Shown here piece after piece: positions 1 through 8,002 of a DNA stretch of 64,000 bases (position 1 is the first letter of the stretch; each line of letters opens with the position of its first letter). The DNA comes from VRUE01 sp963805455 (GTDB lineage Bacteria > Actinomycetota > Thermoleophilia > Solirubrobacterales > 70-9). Below the pieces are notes generated by a model, which worked only from the letters and a program-made list of their open reading frames with translations, was not told where the DNA came from and ran no database searches. Made by a program: the position numbers and the translations under genes. The DNA lies in assembly GCA_963805455.1 (NCBI GenBank), contig CAWDUJ010000009.1:124001-188000 (forward strand). The letters run 5' to 3'.

Positions 1-1134
1 ATGGGAGACGGTCCAGCGGGCATCTGCGAAGGCGCCGAGTACGGGATCGGCGCCCCTCACCTCCTTGACCTCCTCGCCCTCGATCAGCAGCGGCGGCGGG
101 TGGCCCGCGACGGCGAGCTTCACCGGCTCGCGCGGGTCCTCGCTGATGGCGAGCGCGACGATACTGCACAGCGATGAGTCGCCACGGGCGAAGAGGGCGC
201 GATTGAGGGTCTCGAGCGCCAGGACGGGGTCCCCGGTCAGCGACGCGGCGGTCCGGAGGGTGTAGCGGGCGACGGCCGTCAGCGAGGCGGCGCGGGCGCC
301 GCGACCGGTGACGTCGCCGAGCACGAGCATCCAGCCGTCGGCGACGCGGAAGACGTCGTAGAAGTCGCCCCCGACCTCGTTCTCGGACCCGGCCGGCCGG
401 TACATCGCGGCGACCGACCAGCCCGGAATGTGGGGGAGCGGCGGTGGCAGCAGGCCGCGCTGCAGGGTCTCGGCGATCTCGGCCCTGGCCCGCTCGGCCC
501 GCTCGAGATCGGCAAAGAGGCCACAGTTGTCGAGCGCGAGCGCGGCCCTGCCCGAGAGGACCCAGGCGAAGTGAGCATCCTCGTCGGTGTAGCGTCGGCC
601 CGACCAGGCCACGACGAGGGTCAGCGCGCCGGTGATCCGGCCGCGGGCGTTGAGGGCGACGGTGATCGCCGACCGCGACCCCAGGCTTTTCAGGAACTCC
701 AGGTCCTCGGGCCCGTCGGCGAGCCCTTCGAGGTCGCGGTCGGTCATGCGCGCGAGGAAGCGGGGCTTCAGCGAGGGCCCGTCGTCGCCCTCGATCATCC
801 GGTCGGGAATCGACGGGCGCCGGGCGGCGAGGCCAGCCTCTGATCCCTCGCCCCCTCCGGGAGAGACGCGCAGGCCGGCCCGGGTGACCTCACCGTCCTC
901 GTCGAAGAGGTCGATCATGCAGAAGTCGGCGAATTTCGGCACGAGGATGTCGCAGATCGCCTCGATCGTCTCCTCGAGCGAGCCGCCGGCGTCGGATACG
1001 GCGGCCGTTTCGCTCAGGATCCAGTAGCGCCGCCGAGCCCTTCGCTCACGGCTGAACAGCACCCAGAGCGTCGCTCCCAGCGCCGCCAGCGCTAGAACCA
1101 CCACGACCGTCTCGACGATCCCACCCACCTGCAA
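1..1134 (-). CDS. GAF-SpoIIE (PP2C-type) serine phosphatase, 3' end cut by window edge
   Basis: Reads leftward off the window, with 378 codons visible. A single N-terminal hydrophobic helix (about residues 5-22) is followed by a GAF-like sensor domain (about 35-215). A SpoIIE/RsbU phosphatase domain then begins at ETLQRGLLPPPLP and contains the metal-site motif NEVGGDFYD and the GDVTGRGARAA loop. Proteins of this family dephosphorylate anti-anti-sigma factors in partner-switching stress pathways, so a membrane-tethered sensor-phosphatase is inferred. The start is taken as TTG at 1134, eight bases after a GGAAGG ribosome site; GTG at 1128 is the alternative. It follows the BrkB-like gene on the same strand. 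Confidence 0.88.
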   Translation of the reverse strand, partial: MQVGGIVETVVVVLALAALGATLWVLFSRERRARRRYWILSETAAVSDAGGSLEETIEAICDILVPKFADFCMIDLFDEDGEVTRAGLRVSPGGGEGSEAGLAARRPSIPDRMIEGDDGPSLKPRFLARMTDRDLEGLADGPEDLEFLKSLGSRSAITVALNARGRITGALTLVVAWSGRRYTDEDAHFAWVLSGRAALALDNCGLFADLERAERARAEIAETLQRGLLPPPLPHIPGWSVAAMYRPAGSENEVGGDFYDVFRVADGWMLVLGDVTGRGARAASLTAVARYTLRTAASLTGDPVLALETLNRALFARGDSSLCSIVALAISEDPREPVKLAVAGHPPPLLIEGEEVKEVRGADPVLGAFADARWTVSH

Positions 1135-1154
1135 CTATCTCGCCTTCCCTTTCG

Positions 1155-1181
1155 TCTATACCAAAAACACAGTATGCCCAA
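1155..1181 (-). promoter_or_regulatory. possible promoter of the SpoIIE phosphatase gene
   Basis: On the minus strand TTGGGC (1181-1176) is followed after 15 bases by TATAGA (1160-1155), about 20 bases upstream of the start codon. The -10 element is good but the spacer is short, so this is tentative. Confidence 0.3.
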
Positions 1182-1215
1182 TACCGGCCAGATGTCCAGA
1201 CTAGGTCGTTCGGAG

Positions 1216-2037
1216 CTAGGAGAGCAGGCTGCGAGGCCAGAGGCCCTTTGCCCGAACCGCGTTCAGCTCGGCGCAGAGGACCGTCAGCATCGCCCCCAGG
1301 TGGACCCAGGCGAGGAGGCCGATCACGAGGGCGAACGTTCCGTAGGCGGCGCTGGCCCCCTCGATCTGGTGGGAGACGAAATAGCCGCCGACCAGCTGCA
1401 GGATCGCCCAGCCGACGGCCGCCACCGCCGCACCGGGGAGGATCGCCCGGATCGGGGTCTCGGCCGTCGTCAGGAGGTGGAAGATGGCCCCGAAGACCAG
1501 CAGGTTGATGGAAAGCGAGACCGCCAGGCCCCAGGCGGCGCCGATATTGCCGCCGCCGACCAGCCCGGACGCGATCGTCGAGGCGATGGTGAGGGTGCCG
1601 AGGATGCCGAGAATCGCCAGCGAGCGGAGCCGCGAGGCGAGGAAGCCGGCCCGCTCCTCGTGAGGGACGCCCCAGACCCGGTCCAGCGCTTCGCCGGTGG
1701 CGAGCACGACCCCGAGCCCCGCCCAGAGCGATCCGACGATCCCGACCGCCAGAGCGACCCCGCTTCCCTCCAGGCTGCCAATCCGGATCTGTTCGCCGAC
1801 CACCGGGAACTGGCCGAGGACCGAGTCGACCGCGTCTTTCCGCAGGCCCGGGTCGTCGGCGAGCACGAAGCCGAGAACGGAGGTCAGCAGGAGCAGCAGC
1901 GGGAACAGCGAGAAGAACGCCCTGTAGGCGATCAGCGCGGTCAGGTTGCCCCCCTTGTCGTCGCCGAACTTCCTGCCGACGGCTACGGCGATTGCCAGCG
2001 CCCGGTGGCGTTGCTGGAATCGATCGAGCGCGGACAC
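1216..2037 (-). CDS. YihY/BrkB-family integral membrane protein
   Basis: About 273 residues with roughly six hydrophobic segments. The family-typical opening is visible (NLTALIAYRAFFSLFPLLLLL, about residues 30-50), as are conserved turns such as GVALAVGIVGSLWAGLG and a final segment LLAWVHLGAMLTVLCAELNA. The family (formerly annotated as ribonuclease BN) has no firmly established biochemical role. The frame is open far upstream through the ferritin-like gene, but homology begins near the GTG at 2037, eight bases after the upstream stop, so that start was chosen. It is co-directional with the ferritin-like and SpoIIE genes and probably part of one transcript. Confidence 0.85.
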   Translation of the reverse strand: MSALDRFQQRHRALAIAVAVGRKFGDDKGGNLTALIAYRAFFSLFPLLLLLTSVLGFVLADDPGLRKDAVDSVLGQFPVVGEQIRIGSLEGSGVALAVGIVGSLWAGLGVVLATGEALDRVWGVPHEERAGFLASRLRSLAILGILGTLTIASTIASGLVGGGNIGAAWGLAVSLSINLLVFGAIFHLLTTAETPIRAILPGAAVAAVGWAILQLVGGYFVSHQIEGASAAYGTFALVIGLLAWVHLGAMLTVLCAELNAVRAKGLWPRSLLS

Positions 2038-2045
2038 CGCCGCAA

Positions 2046-2555
2046 CTAGGCGATCCCCTCGATCTCGTACTCGCGCAGGAACCCCTCGAAGAGGCGGCGA
2101 TGGCCCTGCTCGTCGCGGAGGATCTCGATCATCATGTCCTGGGTCACGGGGTCGACCCCATCGGTCTCCTCGATGATCCGGGTGTAGTGCTCGATCGCCC
2201 CGGTCTCGGCCTTGATCACCCCGCGGATCACGTGGACGATGTCCGTCTGCTCCGCCGGCGGCTGGAGGAAGGACTGCTCGGCCGCGAAGTCCTCGGAGCC
2301 GGGGACGACCCCGTATAGCTCCTTGATCCGGTCGGCGAAGCGGCGCGCGTGCCCGAGCTCCTCTTCGATGTCCGTGCTCAACGACTCCTTGACCTCCTGA
2401 GCGCGGACCCCGTCGAGGTTGACCGAGGCCGAGATGTAGCTCATCACCGTCTCTATCTCCATCCAGTAGGCCTTGCATAGCAACTCGACGACGCTTTCCC
2501 GGGCCTCGAGATTGGCGCTGTCGAAGATGCCCTTGCTGGGAGTCGAAGCCTCCAT
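2046..2555 (-). CDS. ferritin-like diiron domain protein
   Basis: 169 residues, all-helical. Diiron-ligand motifs are spaced as in bacterioferritin/Dps-like four-helix bundles: MEIETVMSY in helix 1, EEELGHARRF in helix 2, KAETGAIEHY in helix 3 and DEQGHRRLF in helix 4, supplying the Glu/His set expected for two irons. This suggests iron handling or oxidative-stress protection rather than a proven ferritin cage; the subfamily is uncertain. The ATG at 2555 is unambiguous. It is followed eight bases later by the BrkB-like gene. Confidence 0.82.
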   Translation of the reverse strand: MEASTPSKGIFDSANLEARESVVELLCKAYWMEIETVMSYISASVNLDGVRAQEVKESLSTDIEEELGHARRFADRIKELYGVVPGSEDFAAEQSFLQPPAEQTDIVHVIRGVIKAETGAIEHYTRIIEETDGVDPVTQDMMIEILRDEQGHRRLFEGFLREYEIEGIA

Positions 2556-2595
2556 GCTTTCTCCTTGTCAGTTGCCTACCGAAGCAGGGTATGCG

Positions 2596-3732
2596 CTACC
2601 CGGTGGCAGAGGAAGGCAATCCCTGTTCCCATCCGAACGGTCCGGGTTCGAACTCGGCCCGAGGGACGACTTCAGGGTCCCCCCCGGTCCAGGCGTTGAA
2701 CCGGTACCAGGCCGGCTTCGCTTCGCGGTTGTCGGTGAGCAGGCCGGCGGAGTCGCAGAACTGGCAGCTGGGCCCGTCGGCGTCGGCCCAGGAAAACCAC
2801 CAGACCCCGGCGATTCGCCAGCTGACGCGGTGGCTCGAGAGCATCGAGAAGGCAAGGTTGAGCTGGCGCGCCTGGCCGTAGAGCCCCCGCTCCCAGCGCG
2901 ACTCGTAGCTGTCGGAGCCCCAGCCGAGCTCGGTCACGTAGATCGGCGTCGATGAGTCGTTGTGGACGTCCATCACCCGGCGCAGGTTGGTGATCTGACC
3001 GCGCATCGCGGCGGCGCCGGCAACATACGGATGCAGCCCGACCCCGTCGAACCACTGCTTGACGTTGCGGGTCCGGTAGAGGCGGGAGAGGAACTGGCCG
3101 GGATGCATGTTGGGCGGCACCTGCAAGGGGCGACCGAAGAGGCCGCCGAGGATCACCTTCGATCCCGGGTCTATTCGATGCAGGACCTGTCCCGACGCCC
3201 TCACCAGCTTCGCGAATCCGGCGGGGTCGGCGCTGCCGAAGGTGACGATGTTCGGCTCGTTCCAGATCTCCCAGTGGCGGATCGGCTCCGGCGTCAGTTC
3301 GGGGTTGTTCGACCAGAATTCACCGTACGGGCCGTAGCGGAGCGCCGCCCTGCGCAGGAATGATTTCCACGCCTTCAGCTCGTTGGGGGCAACCGGTTCG
3401 ATCCCCGGCAGGTCGGACAGCCAGGGCGGTGTCCCCCAGACGAAGGGGAAGACGTGGAGCCCGTGGATCGCCGCGAGTTCGACCGCGCGATCGAACGAGG
3501 ACCAGTCCGGATCCTTCGCCTTCGGGCTGAACGGCTCGATCTGCGACCAGGCCAGCGGCAGCCGAACGCTGGTGACGTCGGCCTCCGCCATCAGTTCGAA
3601 ATCCGAGTCGGACGGGACCGACTGCGGCGAGATATTGACGAAGCCCGCGGGGGCGTGGGCGGCGGCCCGCGCGGGGGCAGCCAGTAGCGCCAGCGATAGC
3701 GCGATCGTTGCGATCCTTGCCGTCAAGTTCAT
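2596..3732 (-). CDS. exported clan-A glycoside hydrolase (cellulase/xylanase-like)
   Basis: 378 residues. The N-terminus MNLTARIATIALSLALLA..AHA is a classical signal peptide. The rest looks like a TIM barrel. HWEIWNEPN (acid/base Glu, near residue 150) and IYVTELGWG (nucleophile Glu, near residue 270) are the two signature glutamates of clan GH-A, so a retaining beta-glycosidase acting outside the membrane is inferred. The substrate is unknown. The frame is open upstream across the tRNA gene, but that extension is antisense tRNA and was discarded; the start is the ATG directly before the signal peptide. Confidence 0.82.
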   Translation of the reverse strand: MNLTARIATIALSLALLAAPARAAAHAPAGFVNISPQSVPSDSDFELMAEADVTSVRLPLAWSQIEPFSPKAKDPDWSSFDRAVELAAIHGLHVFPFVWGTPPWLSDLPGIEPVAPNELKAWKSFLRRAALRYGPYGEFWSNNPELTPEPIRHWEIWNEPNIVTFGSADPAGFAKLVRASGQVLHRIDPGSKVILGGLFGRPLQVPPNMHPGQFLSRLYRTRNVKQWFDGVGLHPYVAGAAAMRGQITNLRRVMDVHNDSSTPIYVTELGWGSDSYESRWERGLYGQARQLNLAFSMLSSHRVSWRIAGVWWFSWADADGPSCQFCDSAGLLTDNREAKPAWYRFNAWTGGDPEVVPRAEFEPGPFGWEQGLPSSATG

Positions 3733-3822
3733 GTACCCGGGTAACCCCGGCCAGTCCCAAAGTAGCGAGCCGGCTGCCCGCGAGGTCCCGAGGGGGGTGC
3801 CTCTGAGATAATCCGCCCCTCT

Positions 3823-3896
3823 CGGGGCGTGGCGCAGCCTGGTAGCGCGCACCGTTCGGGTCGGTGAGGTCCCCGGTTCAAATCCGGGCGCCCCGA
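3823..3896 (+). tRNA. tRNA-Pro (anticodon CGG)
   Basis: 74 nt cloverleaf: acceptor arms CGGGGCG (3823-3829) and CGCCCCG (3889-3895), discriminator A at 3896, D-arm GCGCAGCCTGGTAGCGC, anticodon stem CACCG/CGGTG around loop TTCGGGT (anticodon CGG), and T-loop GGTTCAAATCC. CCA is not encoded. A T5 run follows directly and may terminate transcription. Confidence 0.96.
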
Positions 3897-3974
3897 TTTT
3901 TCCCAAGCCAAGATAACCCGCGAAGACCACCGACTCGGCACCTGGAGCCAGGCGACGCGGGTGCCGGACCAGCA

Positions 3975-4406
3975 TTGAGCGACAGGACCGACAGCCAGAG
4001 CATCTACCCCGCAATCCGCTACCGCGATCCGGACGCCGCGATCGAGTGGCTCGGCCGGGCCTTCGGGACCTCGGAGCGGGTCATCTACCGTGACGATTCG
4101 GGAGCGGTGGTCCACGCCGAGCTCGACCTCGACGGTCAGCTGCTGATGCTCGGACGCGCCGACCCCTCGGGCTGGCTCGGGGGCTCGGAGCCGCAGCCGC
4201 TGTCCTCGACCGTGAGCCTCTACATCGCGATCGAGGACCCGGACTCACGCCACGACCGGGCGGTCGAGGCCGGGGCGACGATCGTCCGCGCGCTCGAGGA
4301 GACGAGTTACGGGTCGCGCGACTTCAGCGCCCGTGACCTCGAGGGCAACCTCTGGTCGTTTGGGACCTACCGGCCTTCGGCCGCGGACGATGAGCGATCC
4401 GGCTGA
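3975..4406 (+). CDS. VOC-family (glyoxalase/PhnB-like) protein
   Basis: About 143 residues. The opening YPAIRYRDPDAAIEWLGRAFG and the end SRDFSARDLEGNLWSFGTY are typical of small single-copy vicinal-oxygen-chelate proteins of the PhnB/glyoxalase type, which bind a metal and act on small molecules or confer resistance; the substrate cannot be deduced. The frame extends upstream into the tRNA, which cannot be coding. The first reasonable start is TTG at 3975, without a clear ribosome site. Its end overlaps the grpB-like gene by 17 bases, suggesting co-translation. Confidence 0.78.
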   Translation: MSDRTDSQSIYPAIRYRDPDAAIEWLGRAFGTSERVIYRDDSGAVVHAELDLDGQLLMLGRADPSGWLGGSEPQPLSSTVSLYIAIEDPDSRHDRAVEAGATIVRALEETSYGSRDFSARDLEGNLWSFGTYRPSAADDERSG

Positions 4407-4896
4407 CGAGCCGGTGCGCCTGGTCGCCAGCGACCCCGACTGGCCCGCGAGATTCGAGAGCGAGCGGGCACTCCTCGGGGCGGCGATCGGCGACCTGGCC
4501 GTCGGCGGTATCCACCACGTCGGCAGCACCGCGGTCCCAGGCCTCGACGCGAAGCCGATCATCGACATCCTCGTCGGCGTCTCCGACCTCGAGTCCTCGC
4601 GCTCGTGCTTCGAGCCTCTGGCCGAGCTCGACTACGTCTACGCGCCGTACCTGGCCGACGAGATGCACTGGTTCTGCAAGCCTGATCCGCGCCGGCGCAC
4701 ACATCACCTGCATCTCGTTCCGGTCGGGAGCCCCCGGTTCGGGGACGAGATCGCCTTCCGCGACCTCCTGTGCTCCGATCAGGCGACGGCGGCCGAGTAC
4801 CTGGCCCTGAAGCGCCGGCTGGCCGCCGAGTTCGAGCTCGATCGCGACGGATACACCGAGGCCAAGGCCGGGTTCATCGCCGCGGCGCTCAGTTGA
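4390..4896 (+). CDS. GrpB/UPF0157-family nucleotidyltransferase-like protein
   Basis: 168 residues. GGIHHVGSTAVPGLDAKPIIDILVGV is the GrpB signature: a nucleotidyltransferase-like G-S-(T) turn followed by the D-x-D-like KPIIDI. THHLHLVPVGSP in the second half is also family-typical. Members of this fold group are often uncharacterised and some are fused to CoaE. The ATG at 4390 lies inside the VOC gene in another frame. The 3' end overlaps the convergent DsbA-like gene by eight bases. Confidence 0.85.
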   Translation: MSDPADEPVRLVASDPDWPARFESERALLGAAIGDLAVGGIHHVGSTAVPGLDAKPIIDILVGVSDLESSRSCFEPLAELDYVYAPYLADEMHWFCKPDPRRRTHHLHLVPVGSPRFGDEIAFRDLLCSDQATAAEYLALKRRLAAEFELDRDGYTEAKAGFIAAALS

Positions 4897-5614
4897 CGGC
4901 TTCGATCGCGCGTTCGACCCGCGCCAGGCTGGGGCCGTCCTGGAGGGTCTGGGTCCCGTTCGGGCCGGTCACGATCGCCCCCAGCCCGGCCCTGATCCCG
5001 AGGTTGCTGCCCAGTTCGTTATAGCGCTTGAGCCGGCTCGTGATCTCGCCTTCGGTGCCGCCCTCGTCGTCGAGGAATTCGCGCCATTCTTCGACATTGA
5101 GCTCGCCGATCGAGCCGGCGAGGGATTCGAGGAAGTCTTCGTCGATGCCGAACCGTTCCGCCTCGTCCTGGTTGCGGAAGAAGAGATAGGTGTACTGCCA
5201 TCCGTAGCCCTGCTCGGCGGCGGCCTCGGCGCCGTAAAAGCCAAGCTCGAGTTCGTTCTCTGCGACCGAGTAATGGCGCATCAGGAGCTTCACGTCCCCG
5301 CCTCGGGCGAAGTTTTCGGTCAGGCCCGGGATGATCCCGAGGAAGTCGGCCCGGCAGGTCGAGCACTGCAGGTCGGTGAAGACCTGGATCGTCACCGGGG
5401 CGTCGGAGGAGCCGAGCCGGTCGCCTTCCTGCGGAATCCCCCCGAAGATCTCCTGCGCTTCCTCGATGCCGGCGACCCTGACGACATCGGTGTCCGCTTC
5501 CCTGGTCGCGGCCTTGACCAGGGAATAGCCCAGGCCCACGACCGTGAGCGCCAGGATGATGATCACGAACGCCCGGCCGCGACGGGGCATCGGGGTTGCG
5601 GCTGCTTCCGACAT
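4889..5614 (-). CDS. membrane-anchored DsbA-like thioredoxin-fold protein
   Basis: 241 residues. A short basic head (PMPRRGRA) and one transmembrane helix (FVIIILALTVVGLGYSLV) anchor an extracytoplasmic thioredoxin-fold domain. The redox motif is DLQCSTCRADF near residue 85. Homologues of this DsbA/Thioredoxin_4 group form or shuffle disulfides in exported proteins. Oddly, the usual Thr-cisPro loop near the C-terminus is not evident; the stretch reads GLGAIVTGPNG. The start is ATG 5614, or GTG three bases earlier; neither has a strong ribosome site. Confidence 0.78.
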   Translation of the reverse strand: MSEAAATPMPRRGRAFVIIILALTVVGLGYSLVKAATREADTDVVRVAGIEEAQEIFGGIPQEGDRLGSSDAPVTIQVFTDLQCSTCRADFLGIIPGLTENFARGGDVKLLMRHYSVAENELELGFYGAEAAAEQGYGWQYTYLFFRNQDEAERFGIDEDFLESLAGSIGELNVEEWREFLDDEGGTEGEITSRLKRYNELGSNLGIRAGLGAIVTGPNGTQTLQDGPSLARVERAIEAVN

Positions 5615-5741
5615 CACTGCATTATCGCGGTCCGCTTCTGCGCGCAAAGGCGGAGGAAATCCTCCCATCACGGGGGTTAGCAGCCTGGCCCGGGATGCGA
5701 GGAGGCTGGACACGCAGCAGATCCGGATCTGGCGCCCCGCA

Positions 5742-5984
5742 GTGTTTGCCCTGGCGGCTTTTTCCCTCCTGGTCACCCCTCATTCGCCGGCGCCGCCGTC
5801 TACTGGGCCAATCTGGACACCAACTCGATCGGGCGGGTCAACCCCAAAGGGGGCGAACTCGGTGAAGAATTCATCAACCCCGATCGTCAAGCCCAAGGCT
5901 CATGGGTGCAGCAAGAGGAGCTTCCGGCGCCAGACGGTCAAAGGCAAGGCCGGGTGCGTGAAAAGGCACATGCAGCACAAATAG
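5742..5984 (+). pseudogene. decayed exported YWTD/NHL-repeat-like surface protein
   Basis: A signal-peptide-like stretch (VFALAAFSLLVTP) starts at GTG 5742. After a one-base shift, a second frame reads FAGAAVYWANLDTNSIGRVN, which matches one blade of the YWTD/beta-propeller type found in exported actinobacterial proteins. The tail (CSKRSFRRQTVKGKAGCVKR, stop at 5982-5984) is back in the first frame. Only one blade remains where the family usually has several. I read this as a truncated, frameshifted relic rather than a working gene; the identification rests on one short motif. Confidence 0.4.
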
Positions 5985-6015
5985 GCGGGGGCCCCGCCGC
6001 AGCGGAGCCCCCGCC
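5984..6015. terminator. GC-rich bidirectional hairpin terminator
   Basis: A perfect 9-bp inverted repeat GGCGGGGGC (5984-5992) / GCCCCCGCC (6007-6015) lies between the ends of the plus-strand relic and the minus-strand collagen-like gene. It lacks a T-run on either side. Confidence 0.55.
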
Positions 6016-6024
6016 TTCGCACCG

Positions 6025-6759
6025 TCAGGGCCGGAAGGTCATCCCGTCGAGTGAGATGTAGTCATCGATCGTGGTTCCGTTCGGGCCGTCGTAGACGACG
6101 TTCCCGCTGCCGTCGTCGAGGATCCCGATCTGGACCAGCGTGGAACCGCCGCCGAGTGCGCCGAACCGGACCACCCCTGTGGTGAAGGCCGGTTGATAGC
6201 CGGCGGGCAGCGAGAAGATGGTGCTGCCCTCGGTGGCGTCCCCAGAGCAGCCGACCGAGCCCTGTAGATGGACCAGACCGGTCGGATCCTTCCAGTAGAC
6301 CGGCTGCTGGGCGAGACCGGTGCCACCCGTCCATTTGGTCGAACCGACGCAGTCTTTCAGCGTCACGGCGTGTGCGGCTTCGGTGGGAGCGAGGTCGGCG
6401 CTCGTCACCGCTCCGTCTGCGATCTTGGCGCCATTCACGGCGCCTTCGGCGATCTGGGGGTCCGGGTAGTTACCGCTCAGGTCACCACTGGCCGGGCCCG
6501 TGGAAGGGCCGGGAGGGCCCCCCTGGCCCGCGGCGCCCGGTGACCCGTCCTTGCCCGCGGAGCCCTGGAGGCCGTCGGAGCCTGCTTTGCCGGCAAATTT
6601 CTTCGCGATCTTTGCGACTTCCTTCTTCTGCTTACCGGTCAGGGTGCCTGCGGCGTAGGCACCACCGATCATCGCGAAGACGAGGGCGACGACCGCAACC
6701 GTCAAACCTGCCTTGCCGAATGGTTCGCGCTTTCTGCTAAGCGGGAGCTTGATGCGCAT
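6025..6759 (-). CDS. exported collagen-like/GNYPDP-motif protein
   Basis: 244 residues. A basic head and hydrophobic helix (AGLTVAVVALVFAMIGGAYA) are followed by a Lys-rich stretch and a short Gly-X-Y collagen-like run (GSDGLQGSAGKDGSPGAAG, about residues 60-85). Next comes SGNYPDPQIAEGAVNGAKI and AVTSADL, a repeat style seen in tail-fibre-like and actinobacterial surface proteins, then a C-terminal beta-rich domain (about 130-244). Function unknown; probably cell-surface. The ATG at 6759 has a weak GAAAGGA upstream. It shares the AVNGxK.. repeat grammar with the gene at 62.5-63.2 kb. Confidence 0.72.
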   Translation of the reverse strand: MRIKLPLSRKREPFGKAGLTVAVVALVFAMIGGAYAAGTLTGKQKKEVAKIAKKFAGKAGSDGLQGSAGKDGSPGAAGQGGPPGPSTGPASGDLSGNYPDPQIAEGAVNGAKIADGAVTSADLAPTEAAHAVTLKDCVGSTKWTGGTGLAQQPVYWKDPTGLVHLQGSVGCSGDATEGSTIFSLPAGYQPAFTTGVVRFGALGGGSTLVQIGILDDGSGNVVYDGPNGTTIDDYISLDGMTFRP

Positions 6760-6886
6760 GGAGAATCTGGTCCTTTCGGATGTGGCCTCACCTCAAACGG
6801 TTTGGCTCTGGGCCGATTGTCCCCGTCGGCTCGGTCACGTAGACGCATGTAGGAGATCGGCCCTCGATTAACCTGCCGGCTCCGAA

Positions 6887-7714
6887 GTGCGCATCCTGAT
6901 CCCACTGCCAGATCGCGATTTCGACACCACCGAGGTGGCGGTGCCCTGGCGACTACTGACCGACCGTGGCCATGACGTCGTCTTCGCGACCCAGGCAGGC
7001 GGGGGCGTCCCGGAATGCGATCCCAGGCTCCTCGGCGGGGTCATCTTCGGCAAGCTCGGCGCCCAGTCAGAGCCGATCTCCTTCTATGAGGAGCTGACTG
7101 TGGACGGGGCGTTCCGCGATCCCATCTCCTGGCGTGCGATCGAGCCCGCCGAATTCGACGGACTGCTCCTTCCCGGCGGTCACGCGCAGGGGATGCGCCA
7201 GTACCTGGGGGACGTGGATCTCCAGCGCAAGGTCGCCGCTTTCTGGGGCCTCGGCCGGCCGGTTGCGGCGATCTGTCACGGCGTGCTGGTCCTCGCGCGA
7301 AGCAGGGATCCGGCCAGTGGCAGCAGCCTGATTGCCGAGCGACGCACCACCTGCCTGCCGAAATACATGGAGCGCGGCGGCTACCTCCTCACGGCCTGGT
7401 GGCTCGGGCGCTACTACCGCACCTATAGAGCGTACGTCCAGGATGAGGTGATCTCAGCCCTCGGGGATCCCTCCCAGTTCGAGCGTGGGCCTCGCAGCAG
7501 CCGGCGCGGAACCATGGCCGACGACTCCTCGGCCTTCGTCGTCGAGGATGGGAACTACATCTCTGCCCGTTGGCCCGGGGACGCCTACCTGTTCGCCAAG
7601 CGGTTCGACCGCATGCTCTCCGCCCAGGCGGGAGCCGGCCAAAGGGGTCTGGCGTGGAGGGAACCTAGTCGAGGCGGAGCCCGCAATGCCCGCAATTTGC
7701 GGCGGATCGTTTGA
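6887..7714 (+). CDS. DJ-1/PfpI-family protein (class I glutamine amidotransferase-like)
   Basis: 275 residues beginning at GTG 6887. The N-terminal strand MRILIPLPDRDFDTTEVAVP, the LLLPGGHAQGM loop and the nucleophile elbow AAICHGVLVLAR (Cys near residue 130) identify the DJ-1/PfpI fold, whose members include deglycases, chaperones and peptidases. The acid and His partners are not clear, so the activity cannot be named. The last 35 residues are Arg-rich and may not be structured. Confidence 0.8.
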   Translation: MRILIPLPDRDFDTTEVAVPWRLLTDRGHDVVFATQAGGGVPECDPRLLGGVIFGKLGAQSEPISFYEELTVDGAFRDPISWRAIEPAEFDGLLLPGGHAQGMRQYLGDVDLQRKVAAFWGLGRPVAAICHGVLVLARSRDPASGSSLIAERRTTCLPKYMERGGYLLTAWWLGRYYRTYRAYVQDEVISALGDPSQFERGPRSSRRGTMADDSSAFVVEDGNYISARWPGDAYLFAKRFDRMLSAQAGAGQRGLAWREPSRGGARNARNLRRIV

Positions 7715-7740
7715 CACGTCCGGGAAGCCGGGTAAGTATC
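7712..7740 (+). promoter_or_regulatory. possible promoter of the IF2_N-like microprotein gene
   Basis: TTGACA (7712-7717) overlaps the upstream stop codon and is followed 16 bases later by TAAGTA (7734-7739). The -35 is consensus and the -10 is weak. Confidence 0.4.
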
Positions 7741-7775
7741 TCCCTACTCGATTTCAGCGACCTGGGAGGTCTGCC

Positions 7776-7967
7776 GTGGCCAATCACCTCACTCCGTCGG
7801 AGCTTGCCGAGGAGATGCACATGAAACGGCAGGAGGTGATCGGCAAATGCGTGGAGTTGGGGGTGCCGATATTTCACGGCAGAATCGACAGAACGCTGTT
7901 CGAGACCTCATTGAAGCACGCTCCGGCGATCGCGCCGGCCAGGGAACAGCGCGCCTCCGCCGCCTAG
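7776..7967 (+). CDS. IF-2 N-terminal-domain-like microprotein
   Basis: 63 residues from GTG 7776, placed five bases after a strong GGGAGGT ribosome site. The pattern LTPSELAEEMHMKRQEVIGKC, then ELGVPI, then RIDRTLFE resembles the small helical IF2_N domain (elements of the ELAKELG..SKELI..LKELGI type), here as a free-standing protein. It could equally be read as a small winged-helix/excisionase-like DNA-binding domain. A short Ala/Arg tail ends it. Function unknown; the start and coding nature are well supported. Confidence 0.7.
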   Translation: MANHLTPSELAEEMHMKRQEVIGKCVELGVPIFHGRIDRTLFETSLKHAPAIAPAREQRASAA

Positions 7968-8002
7968 CGACCCGCCTGTGCTCTTGAACTAGACTCCTCC
8001 CG

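Noticed and set aside
1174..2049. 291-codon plus-strand frame opposite the BrkB-like gene
   Set aside because: Charged low-complexity shadow (GEE/RPE/DR-rich) produced by high-GC antisense of a membrane protein.
3790..4014. Open frame reading APGFEPGTSPTRTVRA upstream of the glycoside hydrolase
   Set aside because: It is the antisense translation of the tRNA-Pro gene, a known source of false protein annotations.
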